Positions 25,115 to 34,413 of a stretch of 64,000 bases of DNA are shown piece by piece. Made by a program: the position numbers and the translations under genes. The stretch lies in NCBI GenBank assembly GCA_021779955.1, contig JAJXZS010000048.1, forward strand, positions 1-64,000, in the 5' to 3' direction. Position 1 is the first letter of the stretch. Each line of letters begins with the position of its first letter. The DNA is from Chloroflexota bacterium (GTDB taxonomy: Bacteria > Chloroflexota > Anaerolineae > Anaerolineales > Anaerolineaceae). The notes beneath the pieces are model-generated. The model did not search any database. It saw nothing but the letters and a program-made list of their open reading frames with translations, and was not told the origin of the DNA.

Positions 25115-25846
25115 GTGGAACCGATCATTCATATTGAAGATGTACACAAGCATTTCGGGAAATGCTATGCGCTTAAAGGCGTCAGTCTCGACGTGAACAA
25201 GGGCGAGGTCATCATCATCATCGGCCCCTCGGGTTCGGGCAAATCAACTTTGCTCAGGTGCATCAACCGCCTTGAGGAATTCGACAGCGGAAAGATCGTC
25301 GTAGATGACATTCCCCTCGACAACGCGCAGAACATCAACGCGGTGCGCACCGAAGTGGGAATGGTATTTCAGCAGTTCAATCTTTTTCCGCATCTTACAG
25401 TGATCGAAAATATCATGCTTGCTCAACGGATCGTTCGTAAGCGGAATGACCGGGAGGCCAGGGATCAGGCTGAGCAGTTGCTTAAAAAAGTAGGGATTCC
25501 GGAAAAGGCCGACTACTTCCCCGGGCAACTGTCAGGCGGTCAACAGCAGCGCGTGGCCATTGCTCGTGCGTTGGCTATGAACCCCAAGATCATGCTTTTC
25601 GACGAGCCAACCAGCGCGCTCGACCCTGAAATGATCCAGGAAGTGCTCGACGTGATGACCAACCTTGCCAATGAAGGCATGACGATGGTGGTCGTTTCGC
25701 ATGAGATGGGATTTGCCAGGGCCGCTGCCGATCGTGTGCTTTTAATGGATGGCGGCCTGATCGTCGAACAAGGAACACCAGACGAAGTCTTCAATAACCC
25801 GAAAGAAGAGCGAACCAAGATCTTCTTGAGTAAAGTGCTCAAATAA
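25115..25846 (+). CDS. Polar amino-acid ABC transporter, ATP-binding protein
   Basis: This 243-residue protein has a GTG start 3 bases after the permease stop. Walker [11 protein letters not shown]-loop [11 protein letters not shown], signature [15 protein letters not shown], Walker [12 protein letters not shown]-loop LDPE and switch VVSHEMGFA are all intact. It is a GlnQ/HisP-type ATPase that powers uptake. Confidence 0.96.
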   Translation: MEPIIHIEDVHKHFGKCYALKGVSLDVNKGEVIIIIGPSGSGKSTLLRCINRLEEFDSGKIVVDDIPLDNAQNINAVRTEVGMVFQQFNLFPHLTVIENIMLAQRIVRKRNDREARDQAEQLLKKVGIPEKADYFPGQLSGGQQQRVAIARALAMNPKIMLFDEPTSALDPEMIQEVLDVMTNLANEGMTMVVVSHEMGFARAAADRVLLMDGGLIVEQGTPDEVFNNPKEERTKIFLSKVLK

Positions 25847-25877
25847 GAAATAAAACCACCTCTAAATGCTCGAAAAG

Positions 25878-25961
25878 AATTGCAGGAGAGTAGAATCAGG
25901 TACAAAAAGGGTCATTTTTTGACTTTTGATCCTGTTTGTGCTATTCTACTCTCTTGTAATT
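25878..25961. repeat. Large inverted repeat (19-base arms) after the ABC operon
   Basis: The left arm (25878-25896) and right arm (25943-25961) are complementary with two mismatches, both of which would be G-U pairs in RNA from the plus strand. The 46-base centre holds CAGG/CCTG and GTCA/TGAC pairs, so the whole forms one long hairpin. It could be a transcript-end structure or a small miniature element. Confidence 0.55.
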
Positions 25962-25990
25962 TTGGTATCATGTCAATCAGGATTGTATAA

Positions 25991-26860
25991 ATGCATCGAG
26001 AACGAGTAAGTGAGAATGTCTATTGGTTCCAGAGTGAGATCTATGCACAGGTGACCGCCGGTGCAATCACGGGTCCGCAATGGGCTGTGGTTATCGATAC
26101 CCTGGCTCTGCCGGAAGAAACACTCGAAATGCGATCATACATCGAGGATGTGCTCGGTGTGCCGGTCAGGTACGTGATCAACACGCATTACCACGCAGAT
26201 CACAGTTGGGGGAACTGCTATTTCCCCGGGGCGACGATTTTATCGCATGCGTTGTGCCGGCAGTTCTTGACTGAACGCGGCATTCCTTCTCTCGAGACTG
26301 CAAAAAAGCAAAACCCAATCTATAAGCAAGATAAGATCATTCTTCCGCATATGACCTTTGAGAGCGGAACGATGAGCCTGCGGGCGGGGAAGAAGACATT
26401 GGTTCTCTCTCATACTCCGGGACATTCGCCTGACGGCATCTCTGTTCTGATCGAAGAGGATCGTGTCTTGTTCGCTGGAGATGCCTTCATGCCTCTGCCT
26501 TACTTCATCGATGGCGACGTGGATGAGTTGAGTGCCACGATTCGGCATATTGGCAAGATGGGGCTTGAAAACATCATCCAGGGGCACGGCGACATTATTC
26601 TGCGGGGTGAGATAGAGGAAGCTGTACGAGAGAACCAGGCATATATCAATGCTGCCAGGAAAGCGGTCAAAGCTGCCGCGCGCAAGAAGAATCCATTGGA
26701 AGCTCTTGCAGAAGTGGACGTCGAATCTTGTGGGAAGAGCAGGGTCTTATTAGGGGGACTCGCGCCAGAACTCCATAGACGCAATCTTCTTTACCTCTAC
26801 AAGCAACTCTCTACCGAAGATGGCGAAAGAGTCCAACCCGGTGATGAGGAAAATCTGTAA
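25991..26860 (+). CDS. MBL-fold metallo-hydrolase
   Basis: This 289-residue protein has the metallo-beta-lactamase motifs NTHYHADHSWG (HxHxDH), HTPGHSPDG, FAGDAFMP and QGHGD. Together these bind a two-metal centre. The family includes thiolesterases, lactonases and beta-lactamase relatives; the substrate is unknown. There is no signal peptide. The ATG lacks a good Shine-Dalgarno sequence. It is a single gene ending at a strong terminator. Confidence 0.88.
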   Translation: MHRERVSENVYWFQSEIYAQVTAGAITGPQWAVVIDTLALPEETLEMRSYIEDVLGVPVRYVINTHYHADHSWGNCYFPGATILSHALCRQFLTERGIPSLETAKKQNPIYKQDKIILPHMTFESGTMSLRAGKKTLVLSHTPGHSPDGISVLIEEDRVLFAGDAFMPLPYFIDGDVDELSATIRHIGKMGLENIIQGHGDIILRGEIEEAVRENQAYINAARKAVKAAARKKNPLEALAEVDVESCGKSRVLLGGLAPELHRRNLLYLYKQLSTEDGERVQPGDEENL

Positions 26861-26863
26861 ATT

Positions 26864-26889
26864 AAAAGAGCCCTAGGGCTCTTTTTTTT
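26864..26889. terminator. Bidirectional terminator
   Basis: AAAAGAGCCCTAGGGCTCTTTT is a palindrome with A- and T-runs, shared by the MBL gene (plus) and the plsY gene (minus, stop at 26888). Confidence 0.88.
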
Positions 26890-27559
26890 ATTCTGAAGCT
26901 GGTTTCTTCTTCTTGAGGAAGTAGGCGCGTAACCCCACAACCCGTTCGGTGCCGGCTTTCAGCCTTTCGAGGTTGGGAGCCAATGTGTGAATGACGATGA
27001 TCAGGCTCAGGGCTCCGTAGAGCGCGTATTCCCATGGACCCATACCAGCAATCGCCCGATATCCGAAGAGGATGAGTGAGAAGAACGCAATGCTAATCGT
27101 AGTCACTGAGGCGTAGCCGACAACGACATAAACGACTGCCACAAGGGGCAATAGGATGATCAGGCTTCCTGGCCAGAGTGCAATTGCACCGCCAAGCGTC
27201 GTTGAGCCGCCTGCGCCGCCCCGCAAGTGCAGCTTCCCATCTTCTCTCTTTTCGATGAGGAAGATCGAGAAAATCTGACCGATAACGGCGAGCGTTACCG
27301 CGATGAATTTCAGCCACATGCTGTCGGGCATCAACGCAACTGAAATGATTCCTGCCAGAATCCCTTTGCCTATGTCCATACCAGAGGTGAAGAGACCGGC
27401 TAAAAATCCAGCTGCGCGCATGACATTTGTTCCACCGACCCTGCCGCTGCCGATTTCGCGGACATCTTTACCTGTAAAGATTTTTACAATGATCCAACCC
27501 ACGGGCACAGAGCCAATTAAGTAGGCGAGAATCAACACACTGAATATTTTGAGAGTCAT
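26888..27559 (-). CDS. plsY: Glycerol-3-phosphate acyltransferase, PlsY family
   Basis: This 223-residue membrane protein has five or six helices. PlsY marks are AYLIGSVPVGWI, REIGSGRVGGTNVMRAAG (the usual GSGNIGATN is changed to GSGRVGGTN), MDIGKGILAG and the LRGGAGGSTTLG loop. PlsY moves acyl groups from acyl phosphate to glycerol 3-phosphate, the first step of phospholipid synthesis. The altered motif means it could be a paralogue with a different role. It ends with a Lys-rich tail. Confidence 0.85.
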   Translation of the reverse strand: MTLKIFSVLILAYLIGSVPVGWIIVKIFTGKDVREIGSGRVGGTNVMRAAGFLAGLFTSGMDIGKGILAGIISVALMPDSMWLKFIAVTLAVIGQIFSIFLIEKREDGKLHLRGGAGGSTTLGGAIALWPGSLIILLPLVAVVYVVVGYASVTTISIAFFSLILFGYRAIAGMGPWEYALYGALSLIIVIHTLAPNLERLKAGTERVVGLRAYFLKKKKPASE

Positions 27560-27639
27560 CGAATTGGTATTCCTCTTATGTCAGTACATGATAAAAACAC
27601 CGCGGTCGCAATTGCGTTGCGCAAGGAGTACTATATCCT

Positions 27640-28452
27640 CTATCGAAGCAGAATGGCAATTAAAATCAGGGCACCTGACATAATTGTTGGTTCAGTCCAG
27701 AGTCTGTGCTTTGGCTGTCTTTCTTCGAGCGCCGCAACGATGCTGATCAATGCGTAGGTGATGGCAATCAGCGAAAGGCCAAACCTCAAAGGCGAGAGAG
27801 GCAAATAATACAATCCGATAGCAACCTGGGTGGTAATGAGTGTGATCACTCCTGCCCATGGCAGAGACCAGCGGCCGTTCATGCGCAAAGAAAGACAGCG
27901 GGCGCTGATAAGAGCTGTAGCCGGTATTTCGGCGGCCAGAATCAAAAACAGCCGGAAACCTGCTCCGCGCATCGTGATGAGGAGGATCAGCAGCAGCGCC
28001 AGTGCCACGGCCGTCAAACCTATCATCGCCAGGGAATATCTTTCATCTTCGGGATCGACCGAAATGTATTCCAGGGTCAGGACGGCGCTGAAGAGAATAC
28101 CGCCAAGCCCGAAGAGAACCCACCATGTAGTGCCGGGTTGCATCGTATCCAGGGGAACGCCGATCACCATTGCGGTCAGGGCAGGCAAAAGCCAGTGATA
28201 GATCCGGTTATTCCTGGTAATCCGCGGGTGGGTGGAAAGCAGCCAATCGGTACCTGAGGCCGCAAGGATCGCCACCAGCCCCGAGACAATCGTAATGAGA
28301 TTGAGTTTGAACTCGAGCAGGAAACCTGGCAGCTGCAACGAAATTGTCTGCTCCGGAATGTGAATGAACGCCGTCAGCGCATAAGCAAGCAGCACCATTG
28401 CAGCGATGATGCTCAGACGGTCGTAATTGGGCATGTGAGTCCGTTCTTGCAT
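27640..28452 (-). CDS. Unknown multi-pass membrane protein
   Basis: This 270-residue protein has about eight predicted hydrophobic helices separated by short loops (AAMVLLAYALTAFIHI, LITIVSGLVAILAASG, YALISIVAALEE). No family was recognised. The first ATG (28452) and a second at 28434 are both possible. Its 3' end and plsY point the same way with an 80-bp gap. Confidence 0.7.
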   Translation of the reverse strand: MQERTHMPNYDRLSIIAAMVLLAYALTAFIHIPEQTISLQLPGFLLEFKLNLITIVSGLVAILAASGTDWLLSTHPRITRNNRIYHWLLPALTAMVIGVPLDTMQPGTTWWVLFGLGGILFSAVLTLEYISVDPEDERYSLAMIGLTAVALALLLILLITMRGAGFRLFLILAAEIPATALISARCLSLRMNGRWSLPWAGVITLITTQVAIGLYYLPLSPLRFGLSLIAITYALISIVAALEERQPKHRLWTEPTIMSGALILIAILLR

Positions 28453-29178
28453 GGGCTAATTCTACTCGTTTTGTCCGGAATCGGCGAGTTCTCGATGCAC
28501 CCTGCCCCGGCGTTTGACTCTGAACCCCTCGTGGGTGCCACTTCTTGATTTTGTAGATATCTGGCAACTTCCCGAATTTGCGAAACAGAATTCGGAAAAG
28601 ACTGGTGCGGTATTGATTTTTGAATTGATTCTTCAATTCAATAAAGCTCCTGAGATTGGGAATGACATGGAGTAATCAGGGCGATGAAAAACCGCGTTTG
28701 CGATGAAGCTCGTCTGTACAGGAGGACCTCGGTAAGCCGAAGAGCGAATATCACATATGCGCATAGCTTACCTTGCGGGCAGAGCAAGGTGCAGGTTCCA
28801 GGATTCGCATACCCGTATTCGGGATCGATAGGAGAGTATTAATAGTCATGAACTGAAAATTGAAAACGAGAAAACAAATCTTGCGAGAATATTCCCAGGT
28901 TTGCAGGGGAAATATTAGTATGCACGCTGCAGTTCATTCAATCTCCGTGTAGAGGGCGGATGGTTACAGTCAGAGTTCAGGGAGTATGCACAACAATCAA
29001 GTGTAGTGCCAGAAATGCAATAGACCACAAGGATTGTGATTGAAAGCAGACACCGAACCCTCATTCGTTGCGTTCAGGGGCGTAAAATGAGAAAAGAAGT
29101 CAGGATGCTAATAGCATAGTACATATGTTCTAAATGTCAAGGGGTTTTAGGATTTTTAAGCTTAAAAAATGGCAGGTC
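28453..29178. other. Non-coding gap with possible structured RNA
   Basis: No convincing gene is seen. At about 28690-28835 there are several short perfect hairpins, among them ACCTTGC/GCAAGGT (around 28771-28791) and CCCG/CGGG near 28812. I could not match it to RNase P, tmRNA, SRP or 6S RNA by known core motifs. The rest is unremarkable. Confidence 0.4.
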
Positions 29179-29332
29179 GAGAGCCGTGAACCGAGAGCCG
29201 GGAACCGAGAGCCGTGAACCGAGAACCGTAAACCGAGAACCGATAGCCGAGAACCGTAAACCGAGAGTCGAGAACTGAGAACCAAGAGCCGAGAACCGAG
29301 AACTGTGAACCGAGAACCGTAAACCGAGAACC
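29179..29332. repeat. Heptanucleotide tandem repeat, 22 units
   Basis: Twenty-two consecutive 7-base units follow the pattern G-purine/T-purine-purine-A/G-C-C, mostly alternating GAGAACC with GTGAACC or GTAAACC. There are no insertions. Open frames across it are repeat artefacts. Fragments in the opposite direction (GGTTCTC) lie near 29624-29653. Confidence 0.9.
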
Positions 29333-29377
29333 GTAATTGAAATCCTGTCAGGACAATACAAAGGCGCCTACGCATGA

Positions 29378-29458
29378 CCCGTGACAGAAACGTCATGGCC
29401 GTGGCCCGTGACGGAAACGTCATAGCCGTGGCCCATGCCCGGAAAAGTCAGGGCCGTT
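29378..29458. repeat. 27-bp tandem repeat, two close copies and a degenerate third
   Basis: Units 29378-29404 and 29405-29431 differ at two positions. A weaker third follows at 29432-29458. Each begins CCCGTGAC and ends GCCGTGG. Confidence 0.75.
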
Positions 29459-29669
29459 ATTATACGCAGTTCAGATGCGAAGGCACTCCATGGCGATCCT
29501 TCGTTAAGTTGAGGACGCTCATTATCAGGCTCGCTTTCTTGTAAGGGCAGGGCGGGTTGGGTAGGTCGTAACCCACATAGACGATCGGATGATACAAAAA
29601 ACAGGAAACGACGAAGTCTCACTGTTCTCGTTTCTCGAGTCACGGTTCTCGGTCTTTACCCAGATACGT

Positions 29670-29698
29670 TTGGATGAAAGGGGAGGCTATGGTAAAAT
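29670..29698 (+). promoter_or_regulatory. Promoter for the membrane-protein/gyrB unit
   Basis: TTGGAT, a 17-base spacer, TAAAAT. The ATG at 29709 follows only 10 bases after the -10, implying a nearly leaderless transcript. Confidence 0.6.
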
Positions 29699-29708
29699 TA
29701 CATGTCTT

Positions 29709-30740
29709 ATGAATATTCAAAATGAACAATCCGTGCTGAACCCTCCCCGCATGATTCCGGCAATCACTGCTGGGTTTAATACCGTGGCAAATCGCGTCTC
29801 TCTGATTCTGCTGCCCATTGCCTTGGACTTACTGCTTTGGTTTGCTCCAAAGTTGAGCATTCAGAACCTGTTGCTGCCCATCATGGACCAGGTCATTACA
29901 ACAATGGGCAAGGTTGCAAACGCTGATACCGCCGCAGCTTTAACCACCACGAGTCAGCTTTGGAACCAGTTGCTGGGCCAGTACAGCCTGCTTAGCTCCT
30001 TGCGGACGATGCCTGTCGGCATTCCAAGCCTGGTGGCGCGCGCTGGATATACCCAAAATCCCTTGGGATCGCCGGTCGTTCTTCAGATTCCTTCCGGATC
30101 GATGGCCCTGGTGATCTTTCTGGGCTTGACGCTGATCGGATTTTTCATTGGAGCGATCTACTTCGACATGCTCAGTAGAAGCACCGCTCCGGGCCAGGAA
30201 CCGGTCAAGTTCAAACAGATCATTTCGCAGTATGCTCAGAGCCTTTGGATTGCGTTCTATTTGCTGCTGATCGGTCTATTCCTGGTCGTGCCGCTGGTCT
30301 TCTTCCTGTCGTTGTTCTCGGTGTTTGGCGCCGGGGTTTCGCAAATATTGTTCCTGTTCGCTGGTTTGGGGCTGCTCTGGCTGCTCATCCCTCTTGTTTT
30401 CTCGATCCATGGGATCTTTGTGATGCATCAGAAGGCAATGCCTTCGATGATGTTGAGCGCGAAGTTGATCCGGTTCTTCCTGCCTGGGACAGGCACTTTT
30501 ATTCTTCTCTGTGCGCTCATCAGCGAAGGGCTGAATTTGCTTTGGATTGTCACACCAGCGAATTCATGGTTAACTCTCATCGGTATTTTTGGGCATGCGT
30601 TTGTGGTAACGGGGTTGCTCGCAGCAAGTTTCATATACTATCGCGAGGGCCTGCATTGGATGCAGGAGAGCATACAGCGGTTGAGTGCTTCAGCGAGCAA
30701 TCGCACGGATAATGGAGGGTACGTTGGCAGAAATCAATAA
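29709..30740 (+). CDS. Unknown multi-pass membrane protein upstream of gyrB
   Basis: This protein has 343 residues from ATG 29709; the longer frame upstream runs through repeats and the promoter. Six or seven hydrophobic helices are seen ([59 protein letters not shown]). No family was recognised. It overlaps gyrB by 17 bp, so they are co-transcribed. Confidence 0.75.
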   Translation: MNIQNEQSVLNPPRMIPAITAGFNTVANRVSLILLPIALDLLLWFAPKLSIQNLLLPIMDQVITTMGKVANADTAAALTTTSQLWNQLLGQYSLLSSLRTMPVGIPSLVARAGYTQNPLGSPVVLQIPSGSMALVIFLGLTLIGFFIGAIYFDMLSRSTAPGQEPVKFKQIISQYAQSLWIAFYLLLIGLFLVVPLVFFLSLFSVFGAGVSQILFLFAGLGLLWLLIPLVFSIHGIFVMHQKAMPSMMLSAKLIRFFLPGTGTFILLCALISEGLNLLWIVTPANSWLTLIGIFGHAFVVTGLLAASFIYYREGLHWMQESIQRLSASASNRTDNGGYVGRNQ

Positions 30741-32652
30741 TCTCACCGCATCGTACGGTGCTAAAGACATACAGGTACTCGAAGGCCTCGAGGCTGTCCG
30801 CCGCCGTCCCGGCATGTATGTGGGCGGTACAGATCTCAAGGCTCTGCATCACCTGGTCTATGAAGTCGTTGACAATTCGATCGACGAAGCGCTGGCAGGG
30901 GTGTGCGATCGCATCGACGTGACAATCCATCCCGATAGTTCGGTCACTGTGCGAGACAACGGCCGCGGCATACCGGTGGATATCCATCCTGAAAAGAAGA
31001 AATCGGCTCTCGAAGTGGTTATGACCGTGCTGCACGCAGGCGGTAAATTTGGCCATTCCAGCTACAAAGTATCCGGCGGTTTGCACGGTGTTGGCGTTTC
31101 TGCTGTAAATGCCCTTTCCGAGTGGTGTGAAGTGCGAGTATTTCGCGACGGGAAGATCTATTTCCAGCGCTATGAGCGTGGAATTCCGGTCGCGCCGGTT
31201 AAAGAGATCGGGAAAGCGGATTCGAATAACACGGGCACTGAGACGACTTTCCGTTTCGACCGGGAAATCTTTAAGGGCGATATCGACTTCAAATTCGAAA
31301 CCCTGATCCAGCGTTTCCGCGAAATGGCATTCGTCACACGCAACGTGAAAATCGTTCTGGAAGACGAACGACCACCTGAAAAGGAAAGCACATTCCTCTT
31401 CGAAGGCGGGATTATCTCCTTTGTTCGCTACCTCGATCGCAATCGTGATGTATTGCACCCCGTCTTCTACGTCGAGAAGGAAATCGATAATATTGGCATC
31501 GAAGCAGCAGTGCAATATACCGATGCATATTCAGAATCGGTCTATTCCTTTGCCAACACGATCAATACCATCGACGGCGGGACCCATCTGACCGGTCTGC
31601 GCACCGCAATTACTCGCGTGATTAATGATTACGCCAGGCGCACCAATCTCCTCAAAGACGCCGATCCTAACTTCACGGGTGATGATACGCGCGAAGGTAT
31701 GACGGCGATTGTGAGCATCAAGCACCCGGATCCTCAGTTCGAAAGCCAGACCAAAGTCAAGCTGATGAACCCGGAAGTTCAGACTTACGTTCAGCAGGTG
31801 GTGGGCGAATCGTTTAACCAGTTCCTCGAGGAAAACCCCGCCGCGGCGAGGGCAATCATCTCCAAATGCTTAACCTCAGCCCGGGCGCGCGACGCCGCCA
31901 AGAAAGCGCGCGACCTGGTCATCCGAAAATCAGCTCTTGAAAGTATGACCCTGCCTGGCAAACTGGCCGATTGCTCTGAACGCGATTCATCGAAGACTGA
32001 GATGTACATCGTGGAAGGTGATTCGGCAGGCGGATCTGCAAAACAGGGCCGCGATCGTCATTTTCAGGCAATTCTGCCGCTTCGCGGCAAGATTCTGAAC
32101 ACCGAGCGCGCCAGGCTCGACAAGATCCTGTCAAACGAAGAAATCAAAGCCATGATCTCGGCTCTCGGCACTGGAATTGGTGATAACTTTGACTTGAAAA
32201 ACCTGCGCTACGGCCGGGTGATCATCATGACAGATGCCGATGTCGATGGAAGTCATATTCGCACGTTGTTGCTAACGTTCTTCTTCCGCTACATGCCCGC
32301 CCTGATCGAACAGGGCCATGTTTTCATCGCCCAACCGCCGCTTTACAAAATCTCTTTCAAGAACAGCCACCGCTATGTCTATACAGACGAAGAGAAGGAC
32401 AAAGTCCTTAAAGAGATGGGTAATCAGGCGGAAAAAGCCGCTCTCCAACGGTATAAGGGTTTGGGTGAGATGAATCCCACCCAACTCTGGGAAACGACGA
32501 TGAACCCGGAAAACCGGACCCTTTTACAGGTATCCGTTGAAGACGCCGCCGCTGCTGATCATACATTCGACATGTTGATGGGCTCGGCGGTACCGCCGCG
32601 CACTCGCTTTATCATCACACACGCGCATGCCGTGCGCAACCTGGACATCTAG
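30724..32652 (+). CDS. gyrB: DNA gyrase subunit B (type IIA topoisomerase ATPase subunit)
   Basis: This 642-residue ATPase subunit introduces negative supercoils with Gyr[26 protein letters not shown] and [15 protein letters not shown] form the GHKL ATP site; [15 protein letters not shown] begins the Toprim domain with [21 protein letters not shown] is in the tail. I place the start at TTG 30724, 5 bases after GGAGGG; an ATG at 30712 would overlap that ribosome binding site. ParE cannot be fully excluded, but the length and motifs fit GyrB. No gyrA is in the window. Confidence 0.93.
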   Translation: MAEINNLTASYGAKDIQVLEGLEAVRRRPGMYVGGTDLKALHHLVYEVVDNSIDEALAGVCDRIDVTIHPDSSVTVRDNGRGIPVDIHPEKKKSALEVVMTVLHAGGKFGHSSYKVSGGLHGVGVSAVNALSEWCEVRVFRDGKIYFQRYERGIPVAPVKEIGKADSNNTGTETTFRFDREIFKGDIDFKFETLIQRFREMAFVTRNVKIVLEDERPPEKESTFLFEGGIISFVRYLDRNRDVLHPVFYVEKEIDNIGIEAAVQYTDAYSESVYSFANTINTIDGGTHLTGLRTAITRVINDYARRTNLLKDADPNFTGDDTREGMTAIVSIKHPDPQFESQTKVKLMNPEVQTYVQQVVGESFNQFLEENPAAARAIISKCLTSARARDAAKKARDLVIRKSALESMTLPGKLADCSERDSSKTEMYIVEGDSAGGSAKQGRDRHFQAILPLRGKILNTERARLDKILSNEEIKAMISALGTGIGDNFDLKNLRYGRVIIMTDADVDGSHIRTLLLTFFFRYMPALIEQGHVFIAQPPLYKISFKNSHRYVYTDEEKDKVLKEMGNQAEKAALQRYKGLGEMNPTQLWETTMNPENRTLLQVSVEDAAAADHTFDMLMGSAVPPRTRFIITHAHAVRNLDI

Positions 32653-32760
32653 GCTCCAAGATCCAGGAACGTATTGAAAGAGTAATATTACCAAGAGGCA
32701 ATGCCATGGGTAATCCGGCGCACTGCCTTTTTGATTCGGACGACCAAGACGAGGTGAGGC

Positions 32761-33198
32761 ATGATTTCGAACTTCCTGGCGTACCTGGTGGGTTTATTGG
32801 GTGGAGTGGCTGTAGGGTTTCAATCACCGATCGCGGGTTCGATGGGTCAGAAGGTTGGTGGAACCGCAAGCAGTTTCCTGGTGCATCTCAGCGGGATGGT
32901 GCTCTCTGGTCTCCTGCTTATTTTCAGGGGCGGGGAAAATATCCGAAGCTGGCAGCAATTGCCCTGGTACGCTTTTCTTTCAGGCGGATTCGGACTGATC
33001 TTGTTCCTGACAATCAACTATACTTTACCAAAATTGGGAAGCACGATGATGATCACCCTGATTATCATCGGTGAACTGATGATTGGCATTATCGTGGATC
33101 ACTTCGGCTGGTTTGGCGTCACAGTCAGGCAAATCGATCTACCCCGGATTGTAGGTGTGCTTCTGCTCTTTGGGGGAGGTTATCTAATCTCTCGTTAG
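32761..33198 (+). CDS. YdcZ/DUF606-type DMT-family membrane protein
   Basis: This 145-residue protein has four or five membrane helices. GLLGGVAVGFQSPIAGSMGQ at the N terminus, SGGFGLILFLTINY and LGVLLLFGGGYLISR-type ends fit the half-size DUF606 group of drug/metabolite transporters. Such proteins probably dimerise; the substrate is unknown. The ATG follows GAGGTGAGG. Confidence 0.85.
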   Translation: MISNFLAYLVGLLGGVAVGFQSPIAGSMGQKVGGTASSFLVHLSGMVLSGLLLIFRGGENIRSWQQLPWYAFLSGGFGLILFLTINYTLPKLGSTMMITLIIIGELMIGIIVDHFGWFGVTVRQIDLPRIVGVLLLFGGGYLISR

Positions 33199-33208
33199 CT
33201 TCCTTCTC

Positions 33209-33243
33209 AAAAAAAGAGCCCGCCGATCCATGTCAGTGGGCTC
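33209..33243 (-). terminator. Terminator of the SGNH lipoprotein gene
   Basis: On the minus strand GAGCCC and GGGCTC form a stem followed by TTTTTTT, 19 bases after the stop. Confidence 0.82.
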
Positions 33244-33261
33244 GTTCCAGCGGAGAGGGAT

Positions 33262-34347
33262 TCAATAGTACTCACCGTTTGCAGCTGCCACGTCGCGCCA
33301 GACCTTATCAAGCACGAGCAGCGCGCTGAGATTGCGAACCGGCCATCCCATCTGCATGGCTTCAGGATCATCGAAATCGTTTGGCCCGTAAGTGAAGTGG
33401 ACCTGGTCTTCTTTCAAGCCGGTGTTGGGTAAATCTTGCATTGCCCGCCAAAAATTCCACAAAGGAACCTGATAGTCGTAGGCTACGCGCGCGATCGTCT
33501 CGTTGATCCGGTAATCTCCTTCGAGGTTATCTGCCTTTGTCGCCAGGATCGGGACCACGTGATTTTGAAGTGAATATTTCACCAGTGCACGGAGGTTTTT
33601 CTCGAACACCTCCGGCGTATTGTGGACATCGTTCGTCCCGAACATAATCAGTGCAAATGCCGGCCGGTGCAATTTATATTCGCAGGAAATGGGGTATTCC
33701 CCGTTACATTGGGCTGGGTCAGCCCAAATGGAAGAAAATACCGATGAAACTGAAAACGAGGGTTTTGCTGCCAGGCTGACTCGTCCAAATGAACCTCTGA
33801 AATTATTGAGCAGTTCCTGCAAGTCGGTGTGGGAGCCAAGGTTGTAGTTCTGAGGTCCCAGATCGAACGGCTTCAGGAAGAATTCGGACGAAGTCTCGCA
33901 ATCGCCCACTTTGGAAAATGCACGACGGTTGTTGCCATTTTTCTGACCATCGATGTAGAGCTGCTTCATCGCGTCGCTGATCGTTTCAGGGATCACGGGC
34001 AACAATTTCCAGGAGTCTTTTACATTTGGGTCATACGCCGGTTCAGAATTTGTTGATGCCTCTTCCGGCGGCGAAACAGGTATGCCAGCAACAGGCGTCT
34101 CTGAAGGCAGCGGGTTGGATGTTGCGGAAGCCTCATCCGAGGCAGGCGTGACCGGCGGGATAGTCTCTGTCACCAGGATTTGGCCTGGGGTTTGGGTAGA
34201 GGATGGTTGTGCTTGTGAAACACAACTACTAAGCGCTGTAACCAGTAGAAGTGCACTGATTACAGCGCTCAATGTATGTAAACGCGCAATAGAGATTTTT
34301 GGCTGCAATGTTGTTCTACCTCTTATTTGGCCTGTGTTCGCGAGCAA
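33262..34347 (-). CDS. Secreted SGNH/GDSL-like hydrolase lipoprotein
   Basis: This 361-residue protein has an N-terminal signal with lipobox LSSC (about residue 42), then a Ser/Thr/Pro linker (about 45-110). The domain that follows contains SKVGDCET (Ser/Gly block), IMFGTNDVHN (Asn block) and DQVHFT (Asp/His block), the SGNH hydrolase pattern, though the first block reads VGDC rather than GDS. It probably acts on esters or glycans outside the membrane. A later start is possible because residues 1-20 are not signal-like. Confidence 0.75.
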   Translation of the reverse strand: MLANTGQIRGRTTLQPKISIARLHTLSAVISALLLVTALSSCVSQAQPSSTQTPGQILVTETIPPVTPASDEASATSNPLPSETPVAGIPVSPPEEASTNSEPAYDPNVKDSWKLLPVIPETISDAMKQLYIDGQKNGNNRRAFSKVGDCETSSEFFLKPFDLGPQNYNLGSHTDLQELLNNFRGSFGRVSLAAKPSFSVSSVFSSIWADPAQCNGEYPISCEYKLHRPAFALIMFGTNDVHNTPEVFEKNLRALVKYSLQNHVVPILATKADNLEGDYRINETIARVAYDYQVPLWNFWRAMQDLPNTGLKEDQVHFTYGPNDFDDPEAMQMGWPVRNLSALLVLDKVWRDVAAANGEYY

Positions 34348-34413
34348 AGGCGTTGCCCGATTGCGGCAGATTTGGATAGTTCAAGATGCAGCTATTATAT
34401 CTTCAATCTTATC

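Noticed and set aside
29130-29423. Open frames with SRFTVLGSRL-type repeats
   Set aside because: They are translations of the heptanucleotide array; the periodic sequence lacks start signals.
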